Positions 25,525 through 37,829 of a DNA stretch of 64,000 bases are shown one piece after another (position 1 is the first letter of the stretch; each line of letters starts with the position of its first letter). Made by a program: the position numbers and the translations under genes. The stretch covers positions 167,741,991 to 167,805,990 of the forward strand of contig NC_133120.1 of NCBI RefSeq assembly GCF_033568475.1, read 5' to 3'. The notes below the pieces were generated by a model. That model was not told where the DNA came from and made no database searches. It saw nothing but the letters and a program-made list of their open reading frames with translations. Source of the stretch: Henckelia pumila. Taxonomy: Eukaryota; Streptophyta; Magnoliopsida; Lamiales; Gesneriaceae.

Positions 25525-26818
25525 GAGTAAAATGTATTTTGGTACACGAACTATTGGTAAAATATCATATTGGTACACGAACTATTGAAAATAGCTTAAT
25601 TGGTACATTATCCAATTAAAAAGTCAATTTTACCCTTAATAGGAATTAATATTATATTTATTAATTTTAAAATATCATATTTATTTAAAAATTAATTGAG
25701 TAAAATTCATTTTGATACACGAACTATATGTAAAATGTCAATTTGGTACACGAACTATAAGAGAATGATTTAATTGGTACATGATTTAACTAAAAAGTTT
25801 CATTTATCCTTTAGTAATTTATTTTAAGTTCAATTATTTTTAATAATAAATTCAACTAAGTGTACATTTTATTTTTTAAATTAATTTTTATTTATTGTAA
25901 ATTAAAATTTATATTAATTTAAAAATAATAAAAAATAAGTATCTTAATATTTTTATAATATATTTATATTATACTCATTAATAAATTATTTATATTTTTA
26001 AAATATTAATAATATAAAATAAAATGGTATTTTTTGCTATCTATGTAAATAATTATCCATTTAAAAAAATTTATATAAATTATATAATAATAAAATCACA
26101 AAATCAATAAATAAATCATATGCAAGACTAAACTATATTTAATAACGATAAAAAATAATTAAATAAATATTTATTTATTTATATATAATTTAAGTGCGAG
26201 TAAAAAAATATAAAATTACAAATTATTAAATCGAGTAAAAAAAATTTTGGGTTATTAGAACTACGTAAATTGAGATAATGAGTGAGATTTTTTTCTGTGA
26301 TATTTGTTTTTTCATGATTTAATTTTTAATGTTAAAAATTTTTATATTAAATTTTGAAAAACTAAAATGGTGATTATGCTTGTTTCAATCATTTAAACAC
26401 AAGATCAACAGACTTCGGTGATATATATTTTTATCATATCATATATTATAATATTTGTTGTATAATTTGACTTAACAATTGTTTATCATTATATATATAA
26501 TTAATTTTTAAATAAATACGATATTTTAAAATTAATCAATATAATATTAATTCCTATTAAGAGTAAAATTGAACTTTTAATTGGATCATATAACAATTAA
26601 CCCATTTTTAATAGTTCGTGTACCAATATGATATTTTACCAATAGTTCGTGTACCAAAATACATTTTACTCTTTTAAATTAATAAATATAATATTAATTC
26701 CTATTAAGGGTAAAATTGACTTTTTAATTGGATCATGTACCAATTAAGCCATTTTCAATAGTTCGTGTACCAATATAACATTTTACCAATAGTTCGTGTA
26801 CCAAAATACATTTTACTC
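25525..26818. mobile_element. Fold-back element with nested inverted repeats
   Basis: The left end GAGTAAAATGTATTTTGGTA reappears as its reverse complement at the right end (26799-26818). Within each arm the motif GGTACACGAACTATTG and a second motif (AATTGGTAC..TCCAATTAAAAAG) recur. A related inner left arm starts near 25697 and an inner right arm lies near 26570-26675, so repeats are nested and both direct and inverted. The core is extremely AT-rich with no coding frame. AT-repeat flanks hide any target duplication. Confidence 0.75.
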
Positions 26819-27016
26819 ATATATATATACATATATCTTTACTAGTTTTACTATCTTTACTATATTATAATGCACAAAGCCACTAGAAAAATTGAATTTG
26901 GCTAAAAATGTGAACGGACAAAATTGCCACTATTTTTTTTTTTTTTTTGTGATCTAAAATCAAAAGGGCAAAACAAAGATTGGACCAAACCCAACCTCCC
27001 CCACTATCCATTTCCC

Positions 27017-27177
27017 GGTTGAGTAGATGCTACCCGTAGGATAGTGTCCTGCGGGTGACGTGGCGGCTCATGATTGGTGAAATTAGTGGGACCCACATGA
27101 GACCCACTAATTTTGACCAATCATGAGATTACACATCACCCGCAGGGTAGTACCCTGCGGGCGGCATGTACTAAACA
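27017..27177. mobile_element. Mutator-type MITE with 9-bp duplication
   Basis: 161-bp palindromic element flanked by the perfect 9-bp repeat ccatttccc (27008-27016 and 27178-27186). The terminal repeats (GGTTGAGTAGATGCTACCC against the complement of the right end) enclose CACGTGG/CCCGCAGGGTA-type motifs shared with the element at 41098-41218. The 9-bp duplication places it with Mutator-like elements. No coding capacity. Confidence 0.85.
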
Positions 27178-28457
27178 CCATTTCCCACCCAAGTTTTTTT
27201 ATTCTCCATCCTCAATCCTTCCACACGATTTCAATTTTTTTTTCTTTTTCCCCAGCTTAGAATTTATGTAAATTTATCCTAATAAATCATATATCATACT
27301 AATTGATTATATAAGACATCACTTGATTATATTCAAATATTAGACTATCCAGGCAACCCGTGTATCCTGTAGCTAGTATATATATATCATTTATTGTATC
27401 ACATACGTACTAATGAGTGTGCTTTTAGTATGTATATTATGTACAACTAGTGGCGTACCTAGAATTTTCGATCAGAGGGGGCGAATTTAATAGATTTAAA
27501 AAATTGTACAATAAATATCATATATTAACTTTATATGTTTTTTTTTTACAATAAAACTCTCCTAAATTTCATGCTTTGAAAATAATGAATTATATTTCCT
27601 TATCAACTGTATCAAACACATAAGGTACCAAATAATTATTTGATCATATTTCAGCCGATTACAAAGTGATGTTTTAATAATTTTCAATACTCAAAAAACG
27701 CTCTCTACAATTGCAGTTACAACGGATATATTACAATGCCAATTTTCAAAGTAAATATATCAAATGAAATAATTGATGTATTTATATTAAACAATCCTTT
27801 TATCAATCTCGCTATTAATTTCTGCGAAATCAGAAAATTGATTGATACTTCATATCTCAAATAAATGTATGATGTTGGTGCTCAAGACGCGCTAACTCTA
27901 TTAAAAAGAAATCAGATGATAAACCTGAGCAAATTGAAATAATTTTTCTTATAATAAGTAAAAAAAATGAATTTGATGGATCAAAACATGCTATACATGA
28001 CAAAAAATTTGTGTTCATCCAGTTAAAAGGATATATGTTTAAATCTCTGAAAATCTGTCATTTCATAAAATCTTTCAAAACGATATTAGTTAAAATGATC
28101 TTTTTTCAGTGATAGTCAAGATAGATGTGACTCTTTTGTTATTGAGGAGAAGGTTGTACAATTAAAATTGTAAAATGCTAAAGATACAACAAATATCGTG
28201 TACAATGATATTTACACCAATAATATCGTGAAATTTTACTATCGCGAGATATTGTATTTAATGTATCGTGAGATTTTGATAAATTAAATTCTTGTTGAAT
28301 TTTTTATGTCGTAAGATTTGATGTACAAATTTTATTGTACATATAGGATCACTCATTAAAATTTGTATTTTTAAAAAATATTATATATATAGTACTAAAT
28401 TTTTTTAGAATTTCAGGGAGGCGATCGCCTACTTTCGGGACCATGTAGCTCCGCCAC

Positions 28458-30693
28458 TGTAACACCCCAAAATTAGACTAATCGAGATTATATGAGATTA
28501 ATTGAGATTATCGGAGATTAAGAAATTTGAGGATTTAATTGATATTTGATCAGAGACCGAATTGCAATTTTTGAGGAATTCAGGGATCAAAATGCAATTT
28601 GACCATTTTCACTTGATATTTAAGGGGGTGTAGGCGTGAGTCATCATCTTCTTCCCATTTCTTCTTCTCCTTCACGCCGACTCCACCATTAACACCCCTT
28701 TGAGCTTTCTGATTTCTTTTCGTGCTCGATCCGTCCGATAGAATTTCAATCTGAAGGTATATTCGCGATCACGGCTGCAAGAACTCCGTTGTACCGTAAG
28801 TTTTTCTTCGATCGGTTACACTTAGATTTTTGGATGTTGTTAGAATTTGATTATTTTTGGATATATCGTTCTTGAGCTAGGATAGATTGTATATTTGAAG
28901 TCGGATCGAAAAAAAACGTCGTTCGAATTTGTTATGATTTTTTTAGGCTTAATTCGATAATTTGGGTTTTGGGATTTGTTGGAAATGGATTGGATTGGAA
29001 GGATTATTGTTGTTGTGAGTTGTAGGAATTGTTATATTGATGTTTGTATTTCCGGTTAGTCGAATATATAGCTGTTATGTAACCGGTTTGAGATTTTCGG
29101 ATTTTTGGAGTTTGATTGAGTTTTGGGATTGATTTGAATTGGATTGATTGATATTGAATTTTATTTATCTCCGTTCAAATTTGGTTGAAAATCGTGGAGT
29201 TCAGAGTTCGTAGAATCCGAATCGTTGAAGATTTGATCGAGTATTGGTAAAGAGTTTACTTTAATCGTTGACTTACGATTGAATGGATTCTGATTAGAAT
29301 TCTTGTTCTTGTAGCTTGTCCGGATTGCAGCTACGTCGAATCAAAGAAGAGGTAAAAGACGATATCGATTGGATAAGGGATGAATACTCGTGTTTCGATT
29401 GATTCACGAGTCTCTAAATCACATACATGCATGATTACCTGTTTAGGTTGATTAAATGCATTGAGTTGAATTTCTTAAATGTATTAAGATTATCATATGC
29501 ATACATATTGAACCAATGATTGTTCATAGTTCGAATTAGACGATTTGGGGATTATAGTTGAGGGGCATATGTAGTTGAGACAAACTGCAGTGACCCGACT
29601 AACTCTCTATAATGCTCCAAAGTCTAGAGGAGCGAGATATGCCGCATTTATCTCGATCGGGAAAGTCGATGAGATCGCGGTGATATATCTCGGCCTCAGG
29701 ATCCTAATCTAGAAACAAAATTCTTTGATTATCTGATTAGATAATTTTGAACCCCAAAGACATGCATTGTATTTTATTGCATTTCAAAATGAGTTATTGT
29801 TATTCATGTGGTTGATACACTACGTGGAAGTACATGTCGGGTTGTGGATGTATCTTTTGATATACTATTTGATATTGCCTATTTTGTCTCTTTTACTGGG
29901 AATGTTATTTTCACCGGAGTTATCCGGCTGTTGTCTTGTCTTTGTATGTGTGCTTGGAAACAGGTGGGGCATGTTCGAGTCAGAGACAAGCATGACTAGA
30001 CTAGGATTGTGACGATTGAAGTGAGGACTTGGTTTAGAAGTCGAACTTTGTATTTCGAACATGGTGTATCTTTTTTTGTATTGTTGTATTTGAATTGGAG
30101 AACTTAGAATCTGATGCAGGTTCTACTTACCGAATAGTTGATCAGCTGTAGAACTATCTTGTACTGTTTTGATATGAGTTGTATATATGGGTTTATGCAT
30201 GTTGAATTATGTATATTGGAGTTGGAATGGAGTTGCGCGTTCTGCTATCTGCCTTTTATTTTGCTGGTGTAGCAGGGCACGGACCCCGTGCCACGTCCGT
30301 GTGGGGGTCCGTGTACCTACGCTTTTTGAAATGGTCGATATTTGTTCATGCACGGACCCCGTGCCTTGGTCCGTGCATGGATCCGGATGGGTTCGATCCG
30401 AGGTTGGAAAATTTTGTCTTTGAAAAGTTAGGCACGGACCCGAGCACGGAGGGTGCACAGAGTCCGTGCCCAAAACAGAGAATTGGACTTTTAGTTTATT
30501 TTGGATGCATGGACCGGACCCGGAGGTGGCACGGGGTCCGTGTACTCTTCAGGTTAATGCACGGACCAGTGCACAGATGTGTGCACAGGGTCCGGGCATG
30601 CCTTTTAAAAAAAATTCTTACCTTTTGTCCAGACTCCTGTGGATTATTTGAATGATTTATTTTGATTTGATGATTAGAATCAAGGTCCTCACA
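28458..30693 (+). mobile_element. Solo LTR (gypsy-like, about 2.2 kb)
   Basis: Begins TGTAACACCCCAAAATTAG and ends GGTCCTCACA. The flanking 5-mers gccac and gccat differ at one base. No internal region follows, so this is a solo LTR left by recombination. A TATA-like box (GATATTTAAGG, near 28613) precedes a pyrimidine-rich leader. Near the 3' end (30266-30600) is a GC-rich array of GCACGGACCCCGTGC-type palindromes. Frames in that array are by-products of the repeat. Confidence 0.75.
30266..30600 (+). repeat. Palindromic GCACGGACCCCGTGC repeat array inside the solo LTR
   Basis: At least eight imperfect copies of CACGGACC and its complement GGTCCGTG, arranged as pairs that can form hairpins, in a 335-bp GC-rich island within AT-rich sequence. 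Confidence 0.75.
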
Positions 30694-30831
30694 GCCATTG
30701 TGTACAACAGTCTTGAAATAAAGTAGAAGTTTTAAAATGTCACCCGTAAATTTACCATTAATGAATCATTGAATTGCTCATCATTTGTACCAGGTTCATT
30801 TCAACCTACCTTTATAGACATTACCCCCATG

Positions 30832-30925
30832 ATAGATCTAAATGTTCTCATTTATCAATACATGCGGGGTCCACTAAAAATAATTAAGTCCACATTTATT
30901 GATAAATGTACACCGTTAAATCTAT
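30832..30925. mobile_element. 94-bp MITE-like palindrome
   Basis: The left end ATAGATCTAAATG..CATTTATCAATA is mirrored by TATTGATAAATG..TTAAATCTAT on the right, enclosing the short block ATGCGGGGTCCACT. A similar block with TATCAATACATGCG occurs near 5652. No clear duplication. Confidence 0.5.
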
Positions 30926-31235
30926 GTCAAAGGTGGTGCCTGTATAAATATGATCTAACGTACCAATTGTACCACATACGACTACCTAATAAATACATAA
31001 GAGTTTCTAAAATTTTGATTATCATTCATGCATGCATTAATCATAAGGAATACATATTGTTCCTCTCAAAAAAAAAGAAAAAAAGAAAACATATTGTAAC
31101 ATTGAGTACATACATACATACATATTTGCTGTTACTAATTACTAAATAATAATCGATATTCTTGATTAATTAATTATATTAATAAATATCAATCAATTAA
31201 TTTTAATGACCGATCCACTACAAAAAAATTATTTA

Positions 31236-31795
31236 TTTAGCCACGGTTTTTTTAAAACCGTGGTTAATTTTAGCCACGGTTCATATAATCCGTGGCAAAA
31301 TAGCCACGGTTTTAATAAAACAGTGGTTATGTAACCACGGTTTTAAAACCGTGGCTATTGTAGCAACGGTTTTTAAAAACCCGTGGCTAAAATAGCAATG
31401 ATTTTAAAATCGTGGTTAATTTAACCACGATTTTACAAAACCGTGTTTAATTTATACCCACGGTTTTAAAAAAATCGTGGCTAAATAGCCACGGTTTTTA
31501 TCCTAACCACGATTTTTAAAAACGTGGTTAATTTATACCCACGATTTTAAAAAAACCGTGGCTAAGTAGCCACGGTTTTTAAAATCGTGGTTAAAACTGT
31601 GGCTATTTAGACACGGTTTAAAAAAACCGTGGATAAATTTAACCACGGTTTTTTAAAAACCGTGGTTATTTAGCCACGGTTTGGAGTTAACCATGGTTTA
31701 AAAACCGTGGTTATTTTTAGCCACGGTGTTTTCAAAACCGTGGCTATTTAACCACGATTTTAAAAAAACCATGGTTAAAATAGCAATTATATCTG
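31236..31795 (+). repeat. Left subterminal palindromic repeat array of the CACTA element
   Basis: About 20 copies of CCACGGTTTT and its complement AAAACCGTGG in alternating orientation separated by TAGC or TTAATTTA. Each neighbouring pair can form a hairpin. Confidence 0.9.
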
Positions 31796-32710
31796 CAACC
31801 TCTATCTTTCTCGATCCAGACATACGTCTTCGATTACTTCATTTTATTTCTTCCAAATTTCACTACTTTTGACCGTCAGTAATTTCTTTGTCCTCAATAA
31901 AAATTTAGATCGGAGAGTAGATCCGGAATCCTCGTATTTGATGAATTCTTCCAATACCTATTTTTTTTTAAAAAAAAACTTGTTCCGTCGAACCCAATTT
32001 CGGATCGGAAGCCATTGTCCGTGATCTGGTGAAGTAAGTATATAAAATTCAGCTTTTATTTTTCTAGATTTAATTATTGATGAATTTGTATTTTTCTTTG
32101 ATTTAATTATCTAATGATTTCACGAAGTATATATCTATATATATATGTTTCTCCTTAATTTGAAACAACGTAACTATATATACCATTATTTAGCTTATTT
32201 TTAATGGATTTAGATGATTGAATTTTTTTTTAATAAAAAAATTTGTTTGATTTATAAAACAAGAATATTTGTAAAAAAATACAACTATGAAATAAAACTA
32301 GCTGTAAGTATAATTTCAGCTTTTATAAATCCGGTGAAGTAAGTACGTAAAAATATTCAGCTTTTATTTTTGTAGATTTAATTCATGATGAATTTGGATG
32401 TTTTTATTTAATTATTTAGTGAATTAGTTACATTAATGATTTCATGTTGATTATATATATATATATGGCAAACCCAAATTAAATTTACGAACATTATATA
32501 TATATTTTAACATACAATTTTCAATTGATATTTATTGTAATATAAAATAGATAGTATATAAATTTTAAAAAAATTATTTTTGGCATGATATATTAAATTT
32601 TATCAAAGCTATAATTAATCTTGTATAATTTATAAAACAAGCTATTTGTAAAAAATACAACTATGAAATAAGACTAGGATAATATATATTATAATGGTAA
32701 CGATTAATGA

Positions 32711-32741
<31 letters not shown>

Positions 32742-32815
32742 ATTATAAATATGATTGTTATAAGCATTAAAGAATATCTCCTTCCTTTGATTATGGTAGG
32801 AAAATATGAATCACA

Positions 32816-33110
32816 CGGACAAAGGATGGATGTATCGTAGACTGCAAAATGGTTATATGAATGATGAGAGCATCATTGTTGTGGACCATAAGTGATTTCC
32901 CAACTTATGCGATGCTTTCCGGTTGGAGCACAGCCGGGAAACAAGCATGCCCTCATTGCATGTTTGATTCGGAAGCGTTCACCCTTGTGCACAGTGGTAA
33001 GACGTCGTGGTTCGACAACCACAGGAAGTTTTTGCCCATTGACCACCAATTACGGCGAAAGAAGAACATGTTTATACGAGGGCGATGTGTTTTGCATCCA
33101 ACTCCTCCCA
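32816..33110 (+). pseudogene. Truncated CACTA transposase (transposase-associated domain joined to TNP2)
   Basis: From the ATG at 32816 the sequence reads MNHTDKGWMYRRLQNGYMND, the start of the En/Spm transposase-associated domain. After about 22 codons the frame changes, and LWTISDFPTYAMLSGWSTAG, ACPHCMFDSEAFTL, SWFDNHRKFLP and RRKKNMF follow. These are the middle part of the TNP2 (TNPD) domain. A large internal deletion has fused the two regions out of frame, so no working transposase is encoded. Confidence 0.8.
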
Positions 33111-33114
33111 CCAA

Positions 33115-33390
33115 AACAGGGGCATTAGCATAAAATTCCCGAACCACCGGAACAATGGCGGGTTCGGGCACTTTGCAAAAGACATTTCATTTTCTCTTAT
33201 TAATCCCCAAAGCGACAAAATCATTACAGTCCAAAGATAAACCAAGCTCAGCAATAGGATTGCGATTGAGTCTAGCATTTTCGTACCTCTCTTGGGCTTC
33301 ACGAGAGACGAACCGATTGGAGAGTGCAGCGGAGTAGGATGAGCTAGCGGCGGCGGGGCCGAACGAACGGAATCGTTTGGCTGACATGGT
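33115..33390 (-). pseudogene. N-terminal fragment of a putative plant transposon protein carried inside the CACTA element
   Basis: On the minus strand an ATG at 33387 opens MSAKRFRSFGPAAASSS, then SNRFVSREAQERYENARLNR. After a stop and a frame shift near 33187 it continues FCKVPEPAIVPVVREFYANA. This layout (NRFVS..A.ERY and PEPAVVPVVREFYAN) matches the 'putative plant transposon protein' family found in retroelements. It faces opposite to the CACTA transposase and breaks off at the TNP2 remnant. Upstream on its own strand is a pyrimidine-rich leader and the hairpin array. I infer a captured or inserted retroelement piece. Confidence 0.6.
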
Positions 33391-33671
33391 GGAGGGCGGC
33401 TGGAATCAGAGGCGGTGATAGGTGGCGGTGGCGGTGAACGGCGGCGTGGTGGTTAGGAACGCAAAATAGGAGGATTCTGACATAAATTGGCGGACCCAAA
33501 CTTGAATTGCGATGATAAACTCCAAGAATCTGCAAAATACGGACAATTCTGACAAGAATTTATGGAGGAATTGGAGAGTAGGGAATTGGGGATTTAGGGT
33601 TTGGTGGGAGAGAAAGAGAAAAATGAAGAAGAGGATGGGATTATAGCAAGAGTCCCGTTTTTTTAACTTTC

Positions 33672-34056
33672 ACTCTGCGCCTCTCGCGCGCGCGCGAGAA
33701 GGTGTCTCGCGTGCGCGCGTGACTGGATTCGAGGCCCTGAAATTTTATGCTGCGCGCGTGCGAGAAAGATCCTCGCGCGCACGCGGTGCCATTTGGGATT
33801 CTCTGGACTTTTATGCCGCGCGCGCGCGAGGAAGAGCCTCGCGCGCGCGCGTTGCAATTTGTGTTCCTCTGAAAATCTTTGATGCGCGCGCACGAGGAAG
33901 AGCCTCGCGCGCGCGCGGTGCTCTTCCTTCTCCTCTGGAATGATAAGCGGCGCGCGCGCGAGGTGGCGACCTAGCGCGGGCGCGGATTCCATCAAACTCT
34001 CTGTAGATTTCTTTTGCGCGCGCGAGAGTAATGATATCTCGCGCGCGCGCGTTATT
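33672..34056. repeat. GC-rich tandem hairpin array (GCGCGCGCGAGG..CCTCGCGCGCGCG)
   Basis: About six units of roughly 65 bp. Each unit holds an almost perfect inverted repeat of alternating GC around a short loop (for example GCGCGAGGAAGAGCCTCGCGC) and then a unique spacer of about 30 bases. The alternating GC tracts could form Z-DNA or cruciforms. Arg/Ala-rich frames on both strands are artefacts of this composition. Confidence 0.9.
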
Positions 34057-37000
34057 TCCGCATAATTGATTCAAAAAATGCTTTAGTTTTCTATAAAGTT
34101 CAACCAAGATAGTACAATGCATGCACAAAATATAAAACACTAACAAAACTCACAAAAATAAAATAAATACATGCAAAATAAAGAAATGTATTAAGAAGAT
34201 ATTTTAGTTTTTAATGTGTATATACAAAGAAATTTTAACTTATTTGAGTTTCTTCATAAATTTTTTTCTTAAAAATATTTTCATAGAAATATTTTTTTAA
34301 AAAATATTATTCGTGATTACTCTCTTCCAACCCGACGGGATCCCGAACAAATATTCGGGTCCCGACACTTCTCGGATGAGGTATCGGAAGAAAAAAATAT
34401 CTCAATTCTTATTGGGATGATAATCATGTAAGAGGATTAAGGGACGGGTCCCGACCCGATTCCACCCCTATAAATTATTGTATTACATTTATTTTTAAAA
34501 AAAATTATATTTGTCAATATATGTCAAAGATATATAATTTACACTGTTTTTTTTTACGGAAAGTTTGTGTTTTTTAAATTTGTTTTGTAATTAAAAATAT
34601 TTCAGATATGTTACATTTAAATTTAAAAGCTTTATATAATTTCAACGTCAATTGCTGTATTAATTTCTGCAATTGGATCGAATGTGCACATTATTTATTA
34701 CAATTAAAAATATTTATTGACAAAAAATTGGTGAAATAAAAACCAAAATTTTTTGAACACAACACTTAGATATTAAAAAACAACGCGCCATTGCCAACAC
34801 AATTCATTTCACATTTCCCTCTCACGTTTCCCTCTTCTGCTTCTTTCTCTCCTCCATATTTCCCAATCACTCACTATTCATGTTCACTTCCAATGCCGAT
34901 TACTCCACCGTTGGTAAACCAAATTAAGATCCGAGAGTAGTTTTGGAAACCTCTCTCTGAGGACAGTCTTTCAACACCCTTTTTGCACGGTTTCAAGATT
35001 TTGTATTGAAACCCAGTTCCCGGACACCGCTTGTTTCTCCGTCAGATGCCGTCGCCGTCGCCGCCAGTTCCGAGGACCAACGTTATTTAGAAGTTCGGCT
35101 GCTCTATATGGTATATTAGAGGCTTATTTCAGGTCATTTATTTTAAAATTAGGGATTTAAGTTTGGTGAGTTGTTACATATATTTCACATTCGATTTGTT
35201 TGATTTAATGATGAAATATTTGGGTATTTATATGTGTTAGATTAGAGTATAAAAATTTTGGATATTTAATTATCCAACACTAAAGACAAAATTCAACATA
35301 ATGAAAAATGCTTGGGTTCAACATATTTTCGTGTTTTTCAAACTTAATTCAAAATATATTTACGGGGAATTAAGTAGATTCTATGAGTTTGGTTTGAATT
35401 TTGAGCATTTCTCATACTTCAGGATTTATTTTGCCACTATCTCAAAATAGATTATTATAATATAATAGGATACGAATTATCAAGAACTGGGAGCACCGTG
35501 GCGGATCAGTATCATTCGAGGACCCGAAAATAAAGAGTTCAACTTTTTTGCATATTATGCACTTGATCTGCTAAAATTGCTACATATTTGGTTATACTAG
35601 GAAAGTGCACATTTACATAATTATGAAGGATAGAATTTTATTGCACCTATGCAATTTTTGATTTTGTGCATGACTTATACTTCAACGAGAGGTTACTTTT
35701 CTGTTATTTAGATGTCCGGCTGCTCTATATGGTATATTAGAGGCTTATTTGAGGTCTTTTATTCTAAAATGAGGGATTTAAGTTTGGTGAGTTGTTACAT
35801 ATATTTCAGATTCGATTTATTTGATTTAATAATGAAATATTTGGATATTTAATTATCCAATTGGGAAGACTATAAGTTTTTGGGTGGTTGTAGTGTATTA
35901 AAAATTTGAAATCATCGAAGTTAATTGGAGAAAAATAAAAGGCACCAGTTTGGGATGGTTTCATGGTACATGGTGAAAAAAGGGGAATAATACTCATGAT
36001 AATCCTATTTAATTTATACAGAGATGTTGTGTAAGGTACTGATCATGTTCATTCCTTATGCTTGACAAAATATAATACACCAGATTTTGGTGTTAAAATT
36101 CACGAGATCTTCAAGAAGTTAATTAAGCGCACTTGGCGTGATGATATTAAAGTGATAGGATAAGGCCGGATTTCAGGCCTACCAATTTATAGTTGTTAAT
36201 ATATAGATAGAACAAGAAATGTTACCCCTTCTTTAATTGGCATCCATACAATCATACAAGGATGCATGATATTTTATTTCAAGCCATCTGCTTGGCTTCT
36301 GGTCGTGACATTACATTTTGAACGGTGTCATTGGATGCTATTGATCATGTGCATAATGGGTGAATGTAGATAATGGAGGAATGAGTTGAAAAATATAGAT
36401 TACGTATTTACTAAACATTAGTTCGAAATTAGTTTGAAATTGGTTGTGTGCTTATTTGTAAGATATAAACTTAGGACCTAACCATGAATTCCATTACATT
36501 ATTTAAATTGATTGAGATACAAATGAATTAAAAATTTTTAATCGTCCTATAACAATTGCATCCTCGTTCTTATATTAGTATTTTCCAAAACTTTTGGTTT
36601 ACTTAACGTATGTATGTTTTCGATGGTGTGAGATCTATGTCGAATAGTAAATTGTTTTATGATATTTGGGATTTCATTAATGCTTCAGGTAGCCGATGAT
36701 TTGTGAGACAATGAGAAGTGGAATAACATGTGGTTATGTTTCGATCTCCTACCATAGGCAGAAAGGTATGATGGATTTAATATTTATATCTTTTTTACCG
36801 GTAATTAGTTATTAATATCATGCTTCCCCTTCAAATTTGCTTATTTTTTCAGGGTTCCGATTGTGTTTTTTTATAGAGTATGGGATTTGATTATTTATTA
36901 TGTAGCTAGGAAGGATGTCAAGTAGGTGAATCATAATTCATGAAATAATCATAGGACTCTTGTCTTGAAATAGTTTATAGTATTTATTTGTCGTGTTATC

Positions 37001-37829
37001 ATATCCATACGCACAGGAAAACAATGGTAAGACAAACTTAAAAATATTTTACTTTTACTTTTATCAGAATACCTTAGTTCTCTCTTGTATCAAGAAAACT
37101 GTGCGTACCTGTATCCCTTGCTTTTGTATGTAGTTTCTGATCTATTGCGTCCAATGTCTTTTTCAGGTTTACCATGTTTTTAAGGGATCCGGTTGTTTCT
37201 TTTATACAGGCTGTGATTTCGTAGTTTTTTTATTTAAGAAGGATGTCAAGTAGGTTGTGCGTCAAAACTGTGAGTACTTGTATTCCTTGCTTTTGTCCGT
37301 AGTTTTTGATATATTGCGTTCAATGTTATGCTTAGTTTTTCATATAGAATTAATATGGATGATGAAATTAATGCTTCAATAAAAACAACTTCATGTCTAC
37401 AAGATTGTAGACTTTTTCGAATAGAACTTGCATGTACGAGCTTAATTTGTATTACTTTCTTTTTATTTTTCTTTTCATTGGTTCCAGGATATATCTGCCA
37501 GCTCCAGTTCCTTTTCAGCAGTACTAGGTATTCAAATACATTTCATACTTCGTTTATTGAATTTTGAGATTGAATAATTCGTCATACTGTAATTGATGTA
37601 CACATGCGGAATATGTGAGCACATATATGGTCAGTATGTTTGGAGTTTGAACTAATGTTGGGATTTCTTTTACGTGACTAATAGATTGAACAGTATAGTT
37701 GTTTCATATGTTGTCTAATATTGTGGTCATTTAGTGAGGTTAAATATTCATGTTATTCGACGACGTTAAAAAATAATGGTGATTGCGGTCAGTATGTGTC
37801 AGAAATAACTAATTTTTGGTTAATCTTTA

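Larger units (their letters stand above)
27448..30700 (-). mobile_element. hAT transposon remnant interrupted at its right end by a solo LTR
   Basis: Ends TAGTGGCGTACC on the left and, across the solo LTR, CTCCGCCATTG on the right, flanked by the perfect 8-bp repeat tgtacaac (27440-27447 and 30701-30708). About 1 kb of the element is its own. On the minus strand near 27590-27740 a decayed reading contains LKIIKTSLCNRLKYDQIIIW, resembling the C-terminal dimerisation region of hAT transposases (ER-FS-LK-IKT-LRN). Stops break it throughout. The 2.2-kb LTR at 28458-30693 was inserted in the last ten bases of the right inverted repeat. Confidence 0.75.

Noticed and set aside
30187..30655. Overlapping frames of 78-148 codons
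   Set aside because: They fall in the palindromic GC-rich array of the solo LTR and have no family resemblance.
33663..34146. Arg/Ala-rich open frames on both strands (RARARE.., ARARGRASRA..)
   Set aside because: They are produced by the alternating GC hairpin array; frames in both directions look equally protein-like and there is no domain or start context.
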